Positions 1 through 10,651 of a DNA stretch of 64,000 nucleotides are shown piece by piece (within the stretch, counting starts at the first letter, position 1; every line of letters begins with the position of its first letter). This DNA comes from Prostheceraeus crozeri. Taxonomy: Eukaryota; Platyhelminthes; Polycladida; Euryleptidae. Below the pieces are notes generated by a model. That model was given only the letters and a program-made list of their open reading frames with translations. It did not search any database and was not told where the DNA came from. Position numbers and translations under genes: made by a program. The DNA lies in NCBI GenBank assembly GCA_907163375.1, contig CAJQUW010006310.1:1-64000 (forward strand), given 5' to 3'.

Positions 1-1383
1 TATTTTGATTTCAAAAATATATCATTAACCCTTTGAGAAGTCCCAAGAAGGAACGTAACTAGTCAGGGTACCTGCAGTCAAGATTGTTTTTCTTTTGGCT
101 TTTTATTGGAATTATTTTTGACCATTTTTGGATAACCTCTTTTTACATTACATTATATATATATATATATATATACATTTTTTTGCTATATGCAAAAAAT
201 TCTTTAGGAAAAGGTGGATGTTCACGGATCACATATTCACAATTAACACAATGTTGAGTTGTTTGCTTTCCTCAGCTTTATAAGCTTTTGTTGCTGTTCT
301 TGTACAGTTTTCCCAGGAGCATTCGCTAAAATGCTTAAATTTTTCAGAATCCTTCTGAAAAAACTTTGCACTTCTCAGTCAATGAATGGCTGGTTGGATT
401 TGGATCCGATCCCTTATTGAAATCTCCATCTCGGAAAATGGAGATAAAGTCATTCATGTAACTCATCTCTTTTTATCTTTCATTCAGCTTTGGAATCATG
501 CTCGTATTAAATTAAATTTGATACCTACATTTACGACAGTGCCTGATGAAGTCGAAAACAAACGATTTTTTACCATGGAGCTCATGAAATTATCATATTT
601 AGACCAGTTTATCAGTATCATGCCAAGCATCAATTAATAAGACCTTTAGAAATCAATGTTCTATTAACAAAACTTACGGTTTGCAATATAGTCCTTGAAA
701 ATTTGCAACTCGAACAGTTTTATGATAATGACAGTAATGACGATCAAAATAAAAATAAAATTTCAATGAGCCTTAACACCATTAGCCCAAAGTAATGAGG
801 GAAAGAATAGTTTTCTGAACAGTTGAATAATTGTAATATTTTTAAATCCACAATCAAAGTAACATTAAGCGCAAGGTAATGTAAAGTAAGAAAATGCAAT
901 GAAAGACATTCGGTTTATAAAAGCTGAATCAACAAACACACACATATTGCTAAGCAGTCCTTCGTGAAAAGAGATGAGTGGTTTGTGAACCATTTTATGG
1001 ATCCATCGTTTGCTTTTCATTTTTATATTTTACAAGCGCCATCAGATCGATCCTTAGTTCGACGATGTTGTTCTTATCAAATCATTCAAACAAAATGGTC
1101 AGGTGAATTGTCAATTAACATTTGTTGACATGACATTGTCTATGCTATCAACTGCTACCAATTAACATTTGTTGTATGAAAAAGCCCCTGACTAGTCATT
1201 TTCAGTTTACTAGTTAGAGTGAGTCAGGAGTATTTTATTATTTTCAGGTACTAGAATATTAGTAGGAGTTTAAATATACAAGATTAGCTTGAAAATGGCG
1301 TTTTCATATTTCTCCTCATTGTGAAGATTATTTTCATATTACTCTCGTACATTTAAACACCTAGTAACATCAACAGATTCTTT
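1..1383. other. No gene recognised (TRPC intron or flank)
   Basis: AT-rich sequence with short open frames that show no family motif. It holds an (AT)n run near 154-175. Around 1107-1121, 1158-1172 and 1488-1502 the word AACATTTGTTG recurs three times, which looks like debris of a dispersed repeat. No splice-bounded exon was recognised. Confidence 0.5.
154..175. repeat. (AT)n microsatellite
   Basis: An uninterrupted run of about eleven AT dinucleotides, seen directly. Confidence 0.9.
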
Positions 1384-1430
1384 TGTACCTGAAGATAATT
1401 GCCGGATAGCAGTTGAAACGTTTTGTACAT
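1384..1430 (+). ncRNA. Hammerhead-ribozyme-like motif, solo
   Basis: The strand reads CTGAAGA, then a possible stem AATTGC / GCAGTT around a short loop, then GAAACG. Short self-complementary GTAC words lie on both sides (TGTAC before, GTACA after) and could pair as stem I. This order (CTGANGA, stem II, GAAA) is the hammerhead core that Penelope-like elements are known to carry in their terminal repeats. No Penelope coding sequence was recognised beside it, so it may be a solo terminal-repeat remnant. Stem III is very short, so activity is doubtful. Confidence 0.35.
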
Positions 1431-1435
1431 GTGTA

Positions 1436-3362
1436 TAAGAACAATATTGATAGCTTCATAAAATACTGATGACTTTTTCCAACAACAGAACTAACATTTG
1501 TTGATATACCTACGTGCAAACAGGTCGGATTCCAAGAAGTAGAAATCTCTGGCCTTTTTGGTTGTGTTTTACAAATCCCTTTCCATTAAATTTTTCATCT
1601 ATCATAGATGCGTGAGTAACTTGCATAGTGAAGAATGTAGTATCATCATTTTGCATGCGGACAACACATTAACAGTTATCTTGTAGCAAATTAGAACCTG
1701 GAATGGACGGTCTAAATATACCAATATTCGATCGCGCCATACGTCATCCGAGTGTATTCACAGCTTTTAAATAAGCTATTATACACGCATATCCATTACC
1801 ATGTTTTCTAGACAGCAGCCAACACATAAGAGTTGTCCTATCTACGATATAACTTGCAATTTTTTCATTAAGAAAGCAAGTAAATGCTGAATCAAATGCT
1901 GAATCAGCAGGTAATATGAATCAAGCACGAGAAAGTGAATTTTCTGAGCCTTCTCTTTATCTGTTGGATCTCAGTCGGATTCGGTGGACTAAGAGAAATA
2001 TTCTGACATCGTTAATTCATCGCAAAATCGTGACGTTAAAAACTTTTAAGGTTGAAAGTTATCTATCTCAGTGCGCGATTATACTTGATTTCATCAGAAT
2101 TTTCATAGCGTAAGGAGCAAGAATAATCATGCAAGTTTTTAGCTCAGCAATTCTTTTTCAAACTCCGTTAAACCAATAGTTTATCAAGATCGATAAAGCA
2201 GTCATCATTGCAAGACTTCGAGTCAAATTCTCGAATTTGACACAAGGCACAATCTGTCTTTTCTCAGGCACAATCTGTCGTTTGCACTGGCAGGTAGCCA
2301 CGCCATGTCGTCCCATTTCGCATACATGACTTCAGCATTGTCTCAGTTTTCATTTTATCTTATTAATCTGATCATTATAAATATTTTCGATGCAAACTAA
2401 AATATGAGTCATCGTCTTTTTAAATATTTCCATACTATATCCTTTCCATGTGTTGCCAAAAATTGTACGAAAAGAATGTTGCTAGCTTGATTGCTTTGCT
2501 CAAATAGATATGAGGCCAAGCAAAATTATTTTTTCTTTCCGCTTTCAAGTCGTACTATACTTCTGTGAAGTCCTGGTAATAAGAAAGCGTACATTAGTCA
2601 TTAATATGATGATTCATTGATGTGTATGATCGTTGTGTTGTTTATTAAAAGTTGTAGTCATCTCCATTAATGTTGATCATGAAAGCTATATTTATTTAGG
2701 TCAAAATGTCAGCGCTGTGCATGACAGCATGACTCGAAACTGATCTCATGCGATCTATTTCTGTGCGTTGAATATGATCAATGGATAATATGATACATCT
2801 GTATTACGCAAACGGAAGACTAAAAGAAGTCAACAAAGAATCATGCGAAATTCTACAAAACTGACGACTCGATTTACGATGGGTGTGTCCTTGATTTATC
2901 TCCGTCCCGCCCGCAGATGTTCACTATTTATATTCGCTAGAATAAATTAGTTAACAACAGCAATTATCGACTTCTCAAATAATTGAAGCAATGTTCGTTG
3001 TTGATAGATCGTAAGCATTCTCGAGTACATACATTATTGAAAGAAGAAATGCAAAATAAGATGAATGAAAGGAAGCACCAGAGCAAGAGTGGACAGGAGA
3101 GCTCTTCTAAAGAGTGGAAACCGGTTAACTGACTGTGCTGTTATCGACACTGACACAGACAAATGATAACAACTCAAAGTGACAGACAGACGAACAGAGG
3201 AAACGTAGATATCTACCAAGATAAGGTATTTTAGGCAAGGGACAGGATGAATTGCTTTTGGATACACAGGGTAAGTTTGCACAACTTTATCAATAGTACC
3301 CCAAAGTGATAAGAAAAAAACAGAATCAGAATGAACCAGCGTTGGAAAGTGATTGAATAGAG
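1436..3362. other. No gene; repeat debris
   Basis: No supported gene. Around 2222-2241 is a short palindrome (GTCAAATTC, 2-base loop, GAATTTGAC). A 15-base word, GGCACAATCTGTCTT-like, is repeated directly at about 2247 and 2270. The part 1920-2360 is related to 5005-5515 on the opposite strand (separate entries). An open frame on the minus strand from 3354 down to 3034 continues in register across the hAT insertion site; see findings. Confidence 0.5.
1920..2360 (+). repeat. Dispersed repeat, copy A
   Basis: Four blocks of this stretch recur on the opposite strand at 5005-5515: AAAGTGAATTTTCTGA (about 1930), ATCGTGACGTTAAAA (about 2026), CATCAGAATTTTCAT...GTAAGGAGCAAGAA (about 2092-2125), and GTCGTCCCATTTCGCA with AGCATTGTCTCAGTTTTCAT (about 2307-2354). 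In the other copy the last block comes first, so the copies are circularly permuted relative to each other. Family unknown. Confidence 0.55.
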
Positions 3363-4769
3363 CAGGGGTTCTCAACTCAAAAATTCGGCGGGCCACATTT
3401 CCTGGCATTTTTCTAATGAATATACTACCGGGCCAATCGACTGAATATATGACCAAAGAACCCCTGTATGCCTATTATATTGTTTATACATAGGTACCGT
3501 TATTAGTTAGAGTTGACTAGCGCCTATAGGCCTATTTATGTTTCATTAATAATCCTTCTGAAAAAAATTTTTTTTTTGTTTTGTGATGATTAAGTAGAGG
3601 TAGGGTATGGACCTATTGGCATAATTAGAAGGTACTATATAAGCTTACCTAGCTTATAGGATAGATCTGTAACTCTGTATACATGTATACTTTTACAAAA
3701 CGCATGTGGTTTTGAAAATTTATTGCCAGTGAGAGTTTATCGTTTTTGTTGAAACCTAATGCGCATTCACAAAATATGCAACGCTTATAGATAAAGAGAG
3801 GGAGGGAGGCATACATTCATTGGATGAATGCTAACGTTTGGGAAATATTACATATTATGTATGCATGCGTACATGAATATAAACACTCCTTGTTTAAATT
3901 GAGAAGAATGATGATAATCCAATAATGATATTATAATTATAAATTGCAACAGAAAAATAGAAATGGCTTCATCCAAAACATCATAAATGCTATTAATTGT
4001 GTCAGTGAGAAACTTGTCCAGGCTTTGCTTTTGTCAACTTGACGAATCTTGGTTTCAAACCGGTTAATGCAAGACGCATCATGTTTTGTACATTTGCGTT
4101 AGTCAAGCGTGATCGATATTTGTTTTTTATGTAGTTGAGTGTAGAGAACGAAGACTCACAGTGGTAAGTTGATCCGAATATTGCAAGAAGCCTAAGTCCA
4201 CATCGTCGAATATCTGCATACTTCTCATCCTCAGGAATGTCAAACCACATATCAACCATAGTTGTTGCACCTCTAACGCATTCTTGAACAACACCACTAT
4301 TTCTCAGCGCAATCAATTGCAGCTCACCAACAGCTCCATTCACTCCAAATTTTTCGAATTGACCTGCACAGATTTCAACATTTGCTTCTACAGGATTTCT
4401 CATAAATCCTATCAAATGAATAAGGTCATTAAAATCTTGAAATCGATTGTCAAAATCGATTTGAACTTCAGCTATGTAAGTTTTGTAAGTCAGCTATGTA
4501 AGTTTGACATGTATGATCTGTTTGCTACGGCTGCAGCTTGCTTCACTCTTCTCTACAGAGCTTCTCATTGAATTGAGTGGGAGAAATAGCGCGCGCACAT
4601 CACGTTTGTCGCCGTGCGCTACAAATTAGCTGTTCTTAAACTGATAGACAAGCTCAATTGACAAGCCGCCAAATATACGCATGTCTTGCTCACTCGTTTC
4701 ATCGCGGGCCACCGCCAACAAGCTTGCGGGCCACAAAATGGCCCGCGGGCCACGTGTTGAGAACCCCTG
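3363..4769 (-). mobile_element. hAT-superfamily DNA transposon, internally deleted
   Basis: The ends read CAGGGGTTCTCAAC on the left and its complement GTTGAGAACCCCTG on the right, which is the end type of the hAT Charlie/ZBED group. The insertion is flanked by a perfect 8-bp duplication, GAATAGAG, at 3355-3362 and 4770-4777, which is diagnostic of hAT. Just inside both ends lie GGGCC-rich words (GGCGGGCC, GGCCCGCGGGCC). At 1407 bp it is about half the usual autonomous length, and only the C-terminal part of the transposase remains, on the minus strand. The perfect duplication suggests a fairly young insertion. High confidence. Confidence 0.93.
4002..4415 (-). pseudogene. hAT transposase, C-terminal dimerisation domain
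   Basis: About 137 codons remain open on the minus strand. They contain the hAT C-terminal dimerisation (hATC) pattern as found in ZBED/GTF2I-repeat-like transposases: a WFDIPEDEKY block, then RLLAIFGSTYHCESSFSTL, then IKNKYRSRLT and MMRLALTG. In the family this domain drives multimerisation and completes the RNase H-like fold with its final catalytic acid. The BED zinc finger and most of the catalytic core are absent, so this is a deletion derivative that would need a transposase in trans. The true start is lost; the reading begins wherever the frame opens. Confidence 0.88.
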
Positions 4770-5004
4770 GAATAGAGCAACAGACTTGCCAAAAAAGGTT
4801 GCAGGATATTGCAAGAGTATGTCCACCCAGATTGTGCGGCAGACAAATTATATATTTCTTATTTCAATAGAGTATGTTTGTGCTTGAGATTTATGAATTC
4901 ATCAACGACAGATATTGCTTCAATATCAAGCATGCATATTTTAGCGGACAAAGGGAACTAACTATATTCAAAAAATTTGCTTGAAAAACAGCTATTGAAC
5001 TGAT

Positions 5005-5515
5005 TTCTTGCTCCTTACATTGTAAGAATTCTGATGAGGTCAGACATTGCCATCTTTATAAGTGGAAAACTGATAATGGTAAATTTTCATTTTTATGGTT
5101 CGTTCGTATGGGAGGTTAGTCATGTTTGTGGGAAAAAGCAGAATCACTCCCTTTGTTCGACGTGAATATCTATTTTTTTAAAAAAATTTTACCAAAACTC
5201 GCCGAAGCATTTCGTTAATCCGACAATGTCAAGGGCTGTTCTCAAGCCAAAGCCCTTGCGTCTGTCGGATCGACGAAACGCGTCGGGCCAGTTTTGGTAA
5301 AAACATTTTTTTTAAAAAATAGATTTCACGTCGAACATAGAGAGTGATTCTGTTTTTCCCCACGAATAAGAAAATTTTCAGCCAAAAAATGTCTTTTAGC
5401 GTCACGATTATGTGAAATTTTCAGAAAATTCACTTTCTCTTCGTGCCTGATAAGACAATAGGGTCAGATGAAAACTGAGACAATGCTAGAATAATTTGTG
5501 CGAAATGGGACGACA
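5005..5515 (-). repeat. Dispersed repeat, copy B (permuted, inverted)
   Basis: On the minus strand this stretch repeats the four blocks listed for 1920-2360, but with the GTCGTCCCATTTCGCA block first instead of last. Copy B also contains the foldback element at 5128-5363 between its second and third blocks; copy A lacks it. That shows the foldback element is a later insertion or was lost from copy A. Family unknown. Confidence 0.5.
5128..5363. mobile_element. Foldback (palindromic) element
   Basis: The left arm starts GTGGGAAAAAGCAGAATCAC and the right arm ends with an imperfect complement of it. Pairing continues inward through TTCGACGTGAA, a T/A-rich block, ACCAAAACT and CGACA to AAGGGCT / AGCCCTT at the centre around 5240. 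The two arms are each about 110 bp with scattered mismatches, so the whole forms one long hairpin. It has no coding capacity. Target-site duplication not resolved. Confidence 0.8.
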
Positions 5516-6350
5516 TTCACATTATGAAAAACGGGGAAATCGAATTTGAAATGTCATATTTTGATTAAATTATTCTGCTTTTCTGAAACGGAATCAATTC
5601 ACACATTATCTCTATCACCTACGTTAATGTTCTTTATAAAGTTAAATTATGCCAAATTGTTTTACTTCCCTAACAGCACAACTTTCCAATTGGTAATTAT
5701 TATTAATTCATGAACTACCAAACGAACAAGGATTTGGCTACGAAACATTCCAACATTCCATCCCTAAACGATAGGGGATTGCTTGACCATGCCATGCAAG
5801 TTACCTGGTCGCATTAATTTCGTATTGAGTGCTGTTAAATGCTTCGTAGGGAAGCCCTAAAGTTTCGGTAGCGCTATCAAACAGGGATCATGGTACCTGA
5901 TGCCTGAAATAAATAGTTTGGAGTCGTATGATTTACTGCTGCAACGTGACTTCAGTTACGATCACATTTCCCAGCTCAGCCCTCGATTCTCTCCTGTGGG
6001 AATCAGATGGGAAAGCAAGACTGATTTAGTAATGGATTACATTGAGATTCGAAGAGCATTCAAAGGAGCGCCATGCAAGTATAATTATACGGTTGAATTC
6101 AAATACTTGTCTTTGTCACCTGTTTTGGACGCCTTAACTTCTTTAACAAATTTTTATCTTTTTTTGCTCTTCTTTTGATAGAACAACTTTTTTAACAATA
6201 GAAAAATTAAAAATCATTGTACGGACAGCTAGCAATAATACGTATATCGCTCGACTTTCTTCTGCTTCTCTTATTATTTTAGATAAGCCACCTTTATCAA
6301 TAATTGATGCATTATTAGAGGGCGGCTGGCCAAAGCATTAACTACAGAAC
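5516..6350. other. No gene recognised
   Basis: AT-rich, with one plus-strand open frame at 5900-6178 (92 codons) that resembles no family I know and lacks splice or start context. I see nothing else in this stretch. Confidence 0.4.
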
Positions 6351-6358
6351 GTCAAAAC

Positions 6359-7816
6359 TAGGGACCTGCGAAGCTTCGAGATTCAATTCGATTCGAAATT
6401 GCGATTCGAGGAAAATTCGAATCGATGATTGTCACTTGAACAAAAACTATTTCAACTGCTTTCTTTTGATTTATGGCCTCTTTCTGCTCGTTGCTATGTG
6501 AAGGTGGCATTGTAATGTGTTTGAGTTGCTGGATTCTCACTGAAAATAGTTAAAAGTGTTGATTGCTGAAGAAAAGTCAGTCGAATCAGCTGCAGTACGT
6601 AACATCATTAATAATTGCATGTGCTACATGTTATTCAGATTAGGGCTTCGGACGATCTCTCTGACCGTGTCCGAGATTCCTCAATTAAAGTGGAATTGTA
6701 AATGGCCCATTAGCAGGTTCTTGATGTTGTATCCCTAAAGGACATACATTTCGTCAAGAATCTTAAGCTCTAGTGAGATACAAGCTTGTGACTTTGCTAA
6801 TAGGCCATATGGGTGATCAGGATGAATTGTTCCTCTTACTCTGAATCATCTGCGTCTCTGAGATAAAATTAATCGTGCGTCTGGTACAAAATTTACATTA
6901 GTTTATGTGCAAAACATGGTTCATAACCTTAATTAGATTTCCCCATAGGCCACAGCTACTGGATTTCCTTACTTTGCTGATTTTCCATCTCAAAGCTGGC
7001 AAGTCCAAGACTACAATACTGTTGGGTATTATAGAACTCACAGTCCGCTGTAATTCAGTAATTGCATGAGCTTCAGTGACAAATTTGCGGAGAAGTCTGC
7101 ATTGATTGTTCAATAATTCATTTTGAATTTGTCCTGAAATAATTTAGATAGTCCTTATACAGACAGCGACAACATGGAAAGTTGTAGACATCAATTGTTT
7201 GCTGCAAAAAGTCAATTATTGTTTTCTGATCTGAAGATTACGATAGAAACAATATAATCTATTGATTGTTTGTTCATGAAAATTGGAGCTTTCCCGGGCT
7301 CAGGATTTAAGAACAGGAGCGATCGATGGAGATCACATTTCCAGTCCTGCGTGAGATTCGAAGGACTTTTTTCAATGAACTTGTTGTCCTAAACATGGTC
7401 CATGTCATCAGACTACCTACGGGTAATTTGGTAAAACATGACCAATGGGCATTTCAAGGCATGATGTCAAAGCAAACATCCACCTAACGCATAATCCAGC
7501 GCCAATATTCATTTGAAAAAGGCTAAGTTACAAAGCGTAATAGATTTCAATTATCTCCGAAAAATAGAGACACTTCAATTTGACCGCTTATTTCTTTAAG
7601 AGTACCGAGATACTACTGCATCTTTCAACTGTCATGCAAATTGCATGATTATTAGGTCCTTTTAGGCAAGCCTATTTTCATAGTGGCTAACGGCATAGCT
7701 TGATAAGTCAATTGTGCATAAAAGTGTGCCTATCTAAGTTTTCTATAATTCGATTTGATTTGCGAATCACGACCCGATCCCACTCGACTCAAAATGTGCC
7801 GATTTGCAGGTCCCTA
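6359..7816. mobile_element. hAT-like non-autonomous element
   Basis: The ends are TAGGGACCTGC on the left and GCAGGTCCCTA on the right, 11 matching bases. The flanks are GTCAAAAC (6351-6358) and ATAAAAAC (7817-7824), an 8-bp duplication with two differences. The subterminal regions are rich in words such as ATTCGATTCGAA and CGATTTG, typical of hAT transposase-binding regions. The 1458-bp body has no recognisable transposase; a 71-codon minus-strand frame at 6898-7113 shows no hAT motif. The diverged duplication implies an older insertion than the one at 3363. Confidence 0.8.
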
Positions 7817-7824
7817 ATAAAAAC

Positions 7825-10419
7825 GGAAGCACTATTCATCAAAAGAAAATAGTTTCCTACTGCTTTGAATAACTACATAATTGTGCAACTGAATTATTTC
7901 GAAATTTTGAAAACTCTTCTGATATCACCAAAGAGGCGATATTTACTTGAAATATCATGAAATGCGATATGACATTGATATGGGTAATCCTTACCTCCAT
8001 GATATTCATATTTCATGGGTTAGTCATTAAGCTGGTTCACTGAAACACAATGCTTCAAAATTAATTTCCAGTTGTTTTTACAAATGGAAAATTACATCAA
8101 GTGACGAAAAGTAATGATAAACTTTAGTACCCTATTGTCGCATTTTCCTATTACATAATCGGAAAATAAGTGTAATCACATGATTATTTGCCAATATTTT
8201 TCATTGCTGACTTAATTGATATAAATATCGCGGAACATAAAGATGTCACACTAATGACGCTTTATGCACACAATGTACATGTATCAGCACACATGAACTG
8301 CCTATGCACTGTGCTAGATGGATCAATGGATGAATAGTATATACGAATACATAATTATACGCTTCATCGCAGTTGCGAGAACGGTCTTTTAGTTTATTCA
8401 TCAATTAGTCACACATGTCAGATGTCATTACATACAGAAGCTACGTGAAATGAAATGTCCCCTGTGTATTGAACTAAATAGAGCACCAAAATTCTGATTC
8501 TAATTCATAGGTAGTAAAGTTTATAACATTCATTTATTTAACTCAAGTTGATATTCTAGATCTAACGTTTCCAGTGAGTTTTAACATACTATCAATGATC
8601 TATTAAATGAACGAATCATAGGAATTAGACACATAACAAGTATACATAAAAACCTGAAATAGTGCATGTGATTGATGGTTGGATAGCAACATAATGAATC
8701 AATAAATTATCAGAAAGAATCTGAAGACATAGATAGATTATTGTACTGGTGGTGTTGTGATTATTTTTAGCACCATGCGATATTCCCCATGTGATGGAAT
8801 GAGTGATACAAAGAGTCCGAATAACTTCGAAATTATTGCTCAGTAAAACCGATGGGTAAAAAAGTTCCCTTCCATCTTGCGCATCAAGTTTTTGTAGCTT
8901 TCATTTCAAGTGATGAGTTTTTAAGATTCACTTTCATCTTTTAATTATAGGAATACGCGACTCTGACTCCGACAACGATGCCCTGACATTGATGTATTTG
9001 ACATTATTGCCAACAGACTGAGATTGTCAATGCATTTCACAACACACATAATTATATAATGTATATTGAGTTTGCGCAAAAAGGCAGACGACATTTAAAA
9101 TGTGTCATTTATTAATTATCGTTGACTTCGGAACATAAGTATAGCCGAAATCGATACATCGACTTCGCAAGAAAAAAATATTGGCGATAATGAAAATCCA
9201 AAACACAAATGTCGATAGCATATCGCAATAATACCCACCTATGTTTTTCAGTTTCATTGTCAGCAGATAAAACTGACAGAGAGTTCGACTCCTGAGTTTG
9301 ATAGGACTCTGGCATTTGATAGGATTCCGACTTCGGTAGTAGGTCAATTCAGCAGCAGAAAATGTAATGTAAAATTATATGTACTAGGCCTCCCCTGTGC
9401 GTATAACGTTGATATTTTGTGTGTAACGGCAGGAAATGTAGGCTGAATTATATTAGCCTTCGCAATTAATGTGCGAGTATTCGTAATTGTGCAATAAACC
9501 GAAATATAGAGGCACCTTCTAGTTGCATGTTGACTGTGCACTAGGTTTGCAAACGGGGAAGAAAAACTGAGCCCGGGCTCCCGAAATGAAATTTTTCTTA
9601 ATCGAGAATCTTGAGTCCGGGTTTAACAGTGTTCCAGTCCCGAACCCAGCCTTGAAAATAGCAGCAGCTTAATTTCATTGTATCAGGTTGTAATATCAGC
9701 TTAATGAAGTCTATTATGCATATGAGGTGCTTACTCATAGCGTTAACTATGTTTCACATGTGTACTTTTGTGTGTGCTGAAATTACGATTATTATTAAAA
9801 TCATTATTATTATAAAATAATAATAAAATTTACTATTATTCTGAAAAGATTATTATTAAAGGTTACTTTTTCACTTTTCACTTTTTTTACATGGTGATTG
9901 ATGAAAAAATGTTGCGAAGTAATAAATTTGTGTATTAAAATCAGCACTACATAGAATCAAGCAGTAAAAATCATTTTTGTAAAATGATAAGTTTTCATAA
10001 TGTATGCATTCTATGTTGTGATGATTGACTGGATGCATATTTATATTTGGGTGTAGCAGCTTGACTTTCTTATTTTGACAGATACTTGATTGAAATGGAC
10101 AATCTGAGTGGTAAAAACTAGAGAGCAATAGCAGCTCTCCTCTTCTTCGCTGTTAATCTTATTTCACTGTTTTCAGTTACAGCAATGCTGAAAACCCTTT
10201 TACTCGTAGCGCTGGTTGATTGATCTGCTAGAACCAATCTGGTGCTAGAGCCCTCTATGGCTAGAGCGATGACAATTCACTGCGATTTTGTTAAGCTGAA
10301 AATGTGACCCTTAATAGAATTAAAAAGTTGCTCTCTTCTTTCCCTACCAAGCAGATTCCTTCGCATGCGCATGATTAATGGAGTGAAGTCGACTAACTAA
10401 GCCCGACCCACTATAATTT
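7825..10419. other. No gene; simple and TE debris
   Basis: No supported gene. 9783-9862 is an A/T trinucleotide-rich patch built from ATTATT and AATAAT, able to fold back. 9541-9660 holds a cluster of CCCGGG/CCCGAA words, with TAGGTTTGCAAAC at its left end that resembles a hAT end, but I found no partner end. Minus-strand open frames at 9105-9347 and 9871-10128 show no family features. Confidence 0.4.
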
Positions 10420-10511
10420 GTTTATTCATGATCATCAAGATTCATTATCTTTGTTTAACTTTGTATCTCTACGAATGGCATTCAAATACTAAAGATCAAT
10501 CAATCAATCAG
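10420..10511 (+). repeat. CR1/L2-like LINE 3' end or dependent SINE tail
   Basis: The stretch runs TTTGTATCTCTACGAATGGC, then ATTCAAATACTAAAGAT, then a (CAAT)n tail. An AATGGCATTCAAATA-type segment followed by short tetranucleotide repeats is the usual 3' end of CR1/L2-group LINEs and their SINEs. No coding part is seen upstream, so it is a 5'-truncated copy or a SINE using that tail. Confidence 0.5.
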
Positions 10512-10651
10512 CTACCTGCAAACATGAAATATCTGCAGCTGCAAATGTATACATATACATTAGGCGCTATGATTCACAAGAAATAGAAAGCAGATTTTCA
10601 TTCGATTCAGTCTAACTAGACAAATTCAACAAAGGTATGAATCAATAACTA

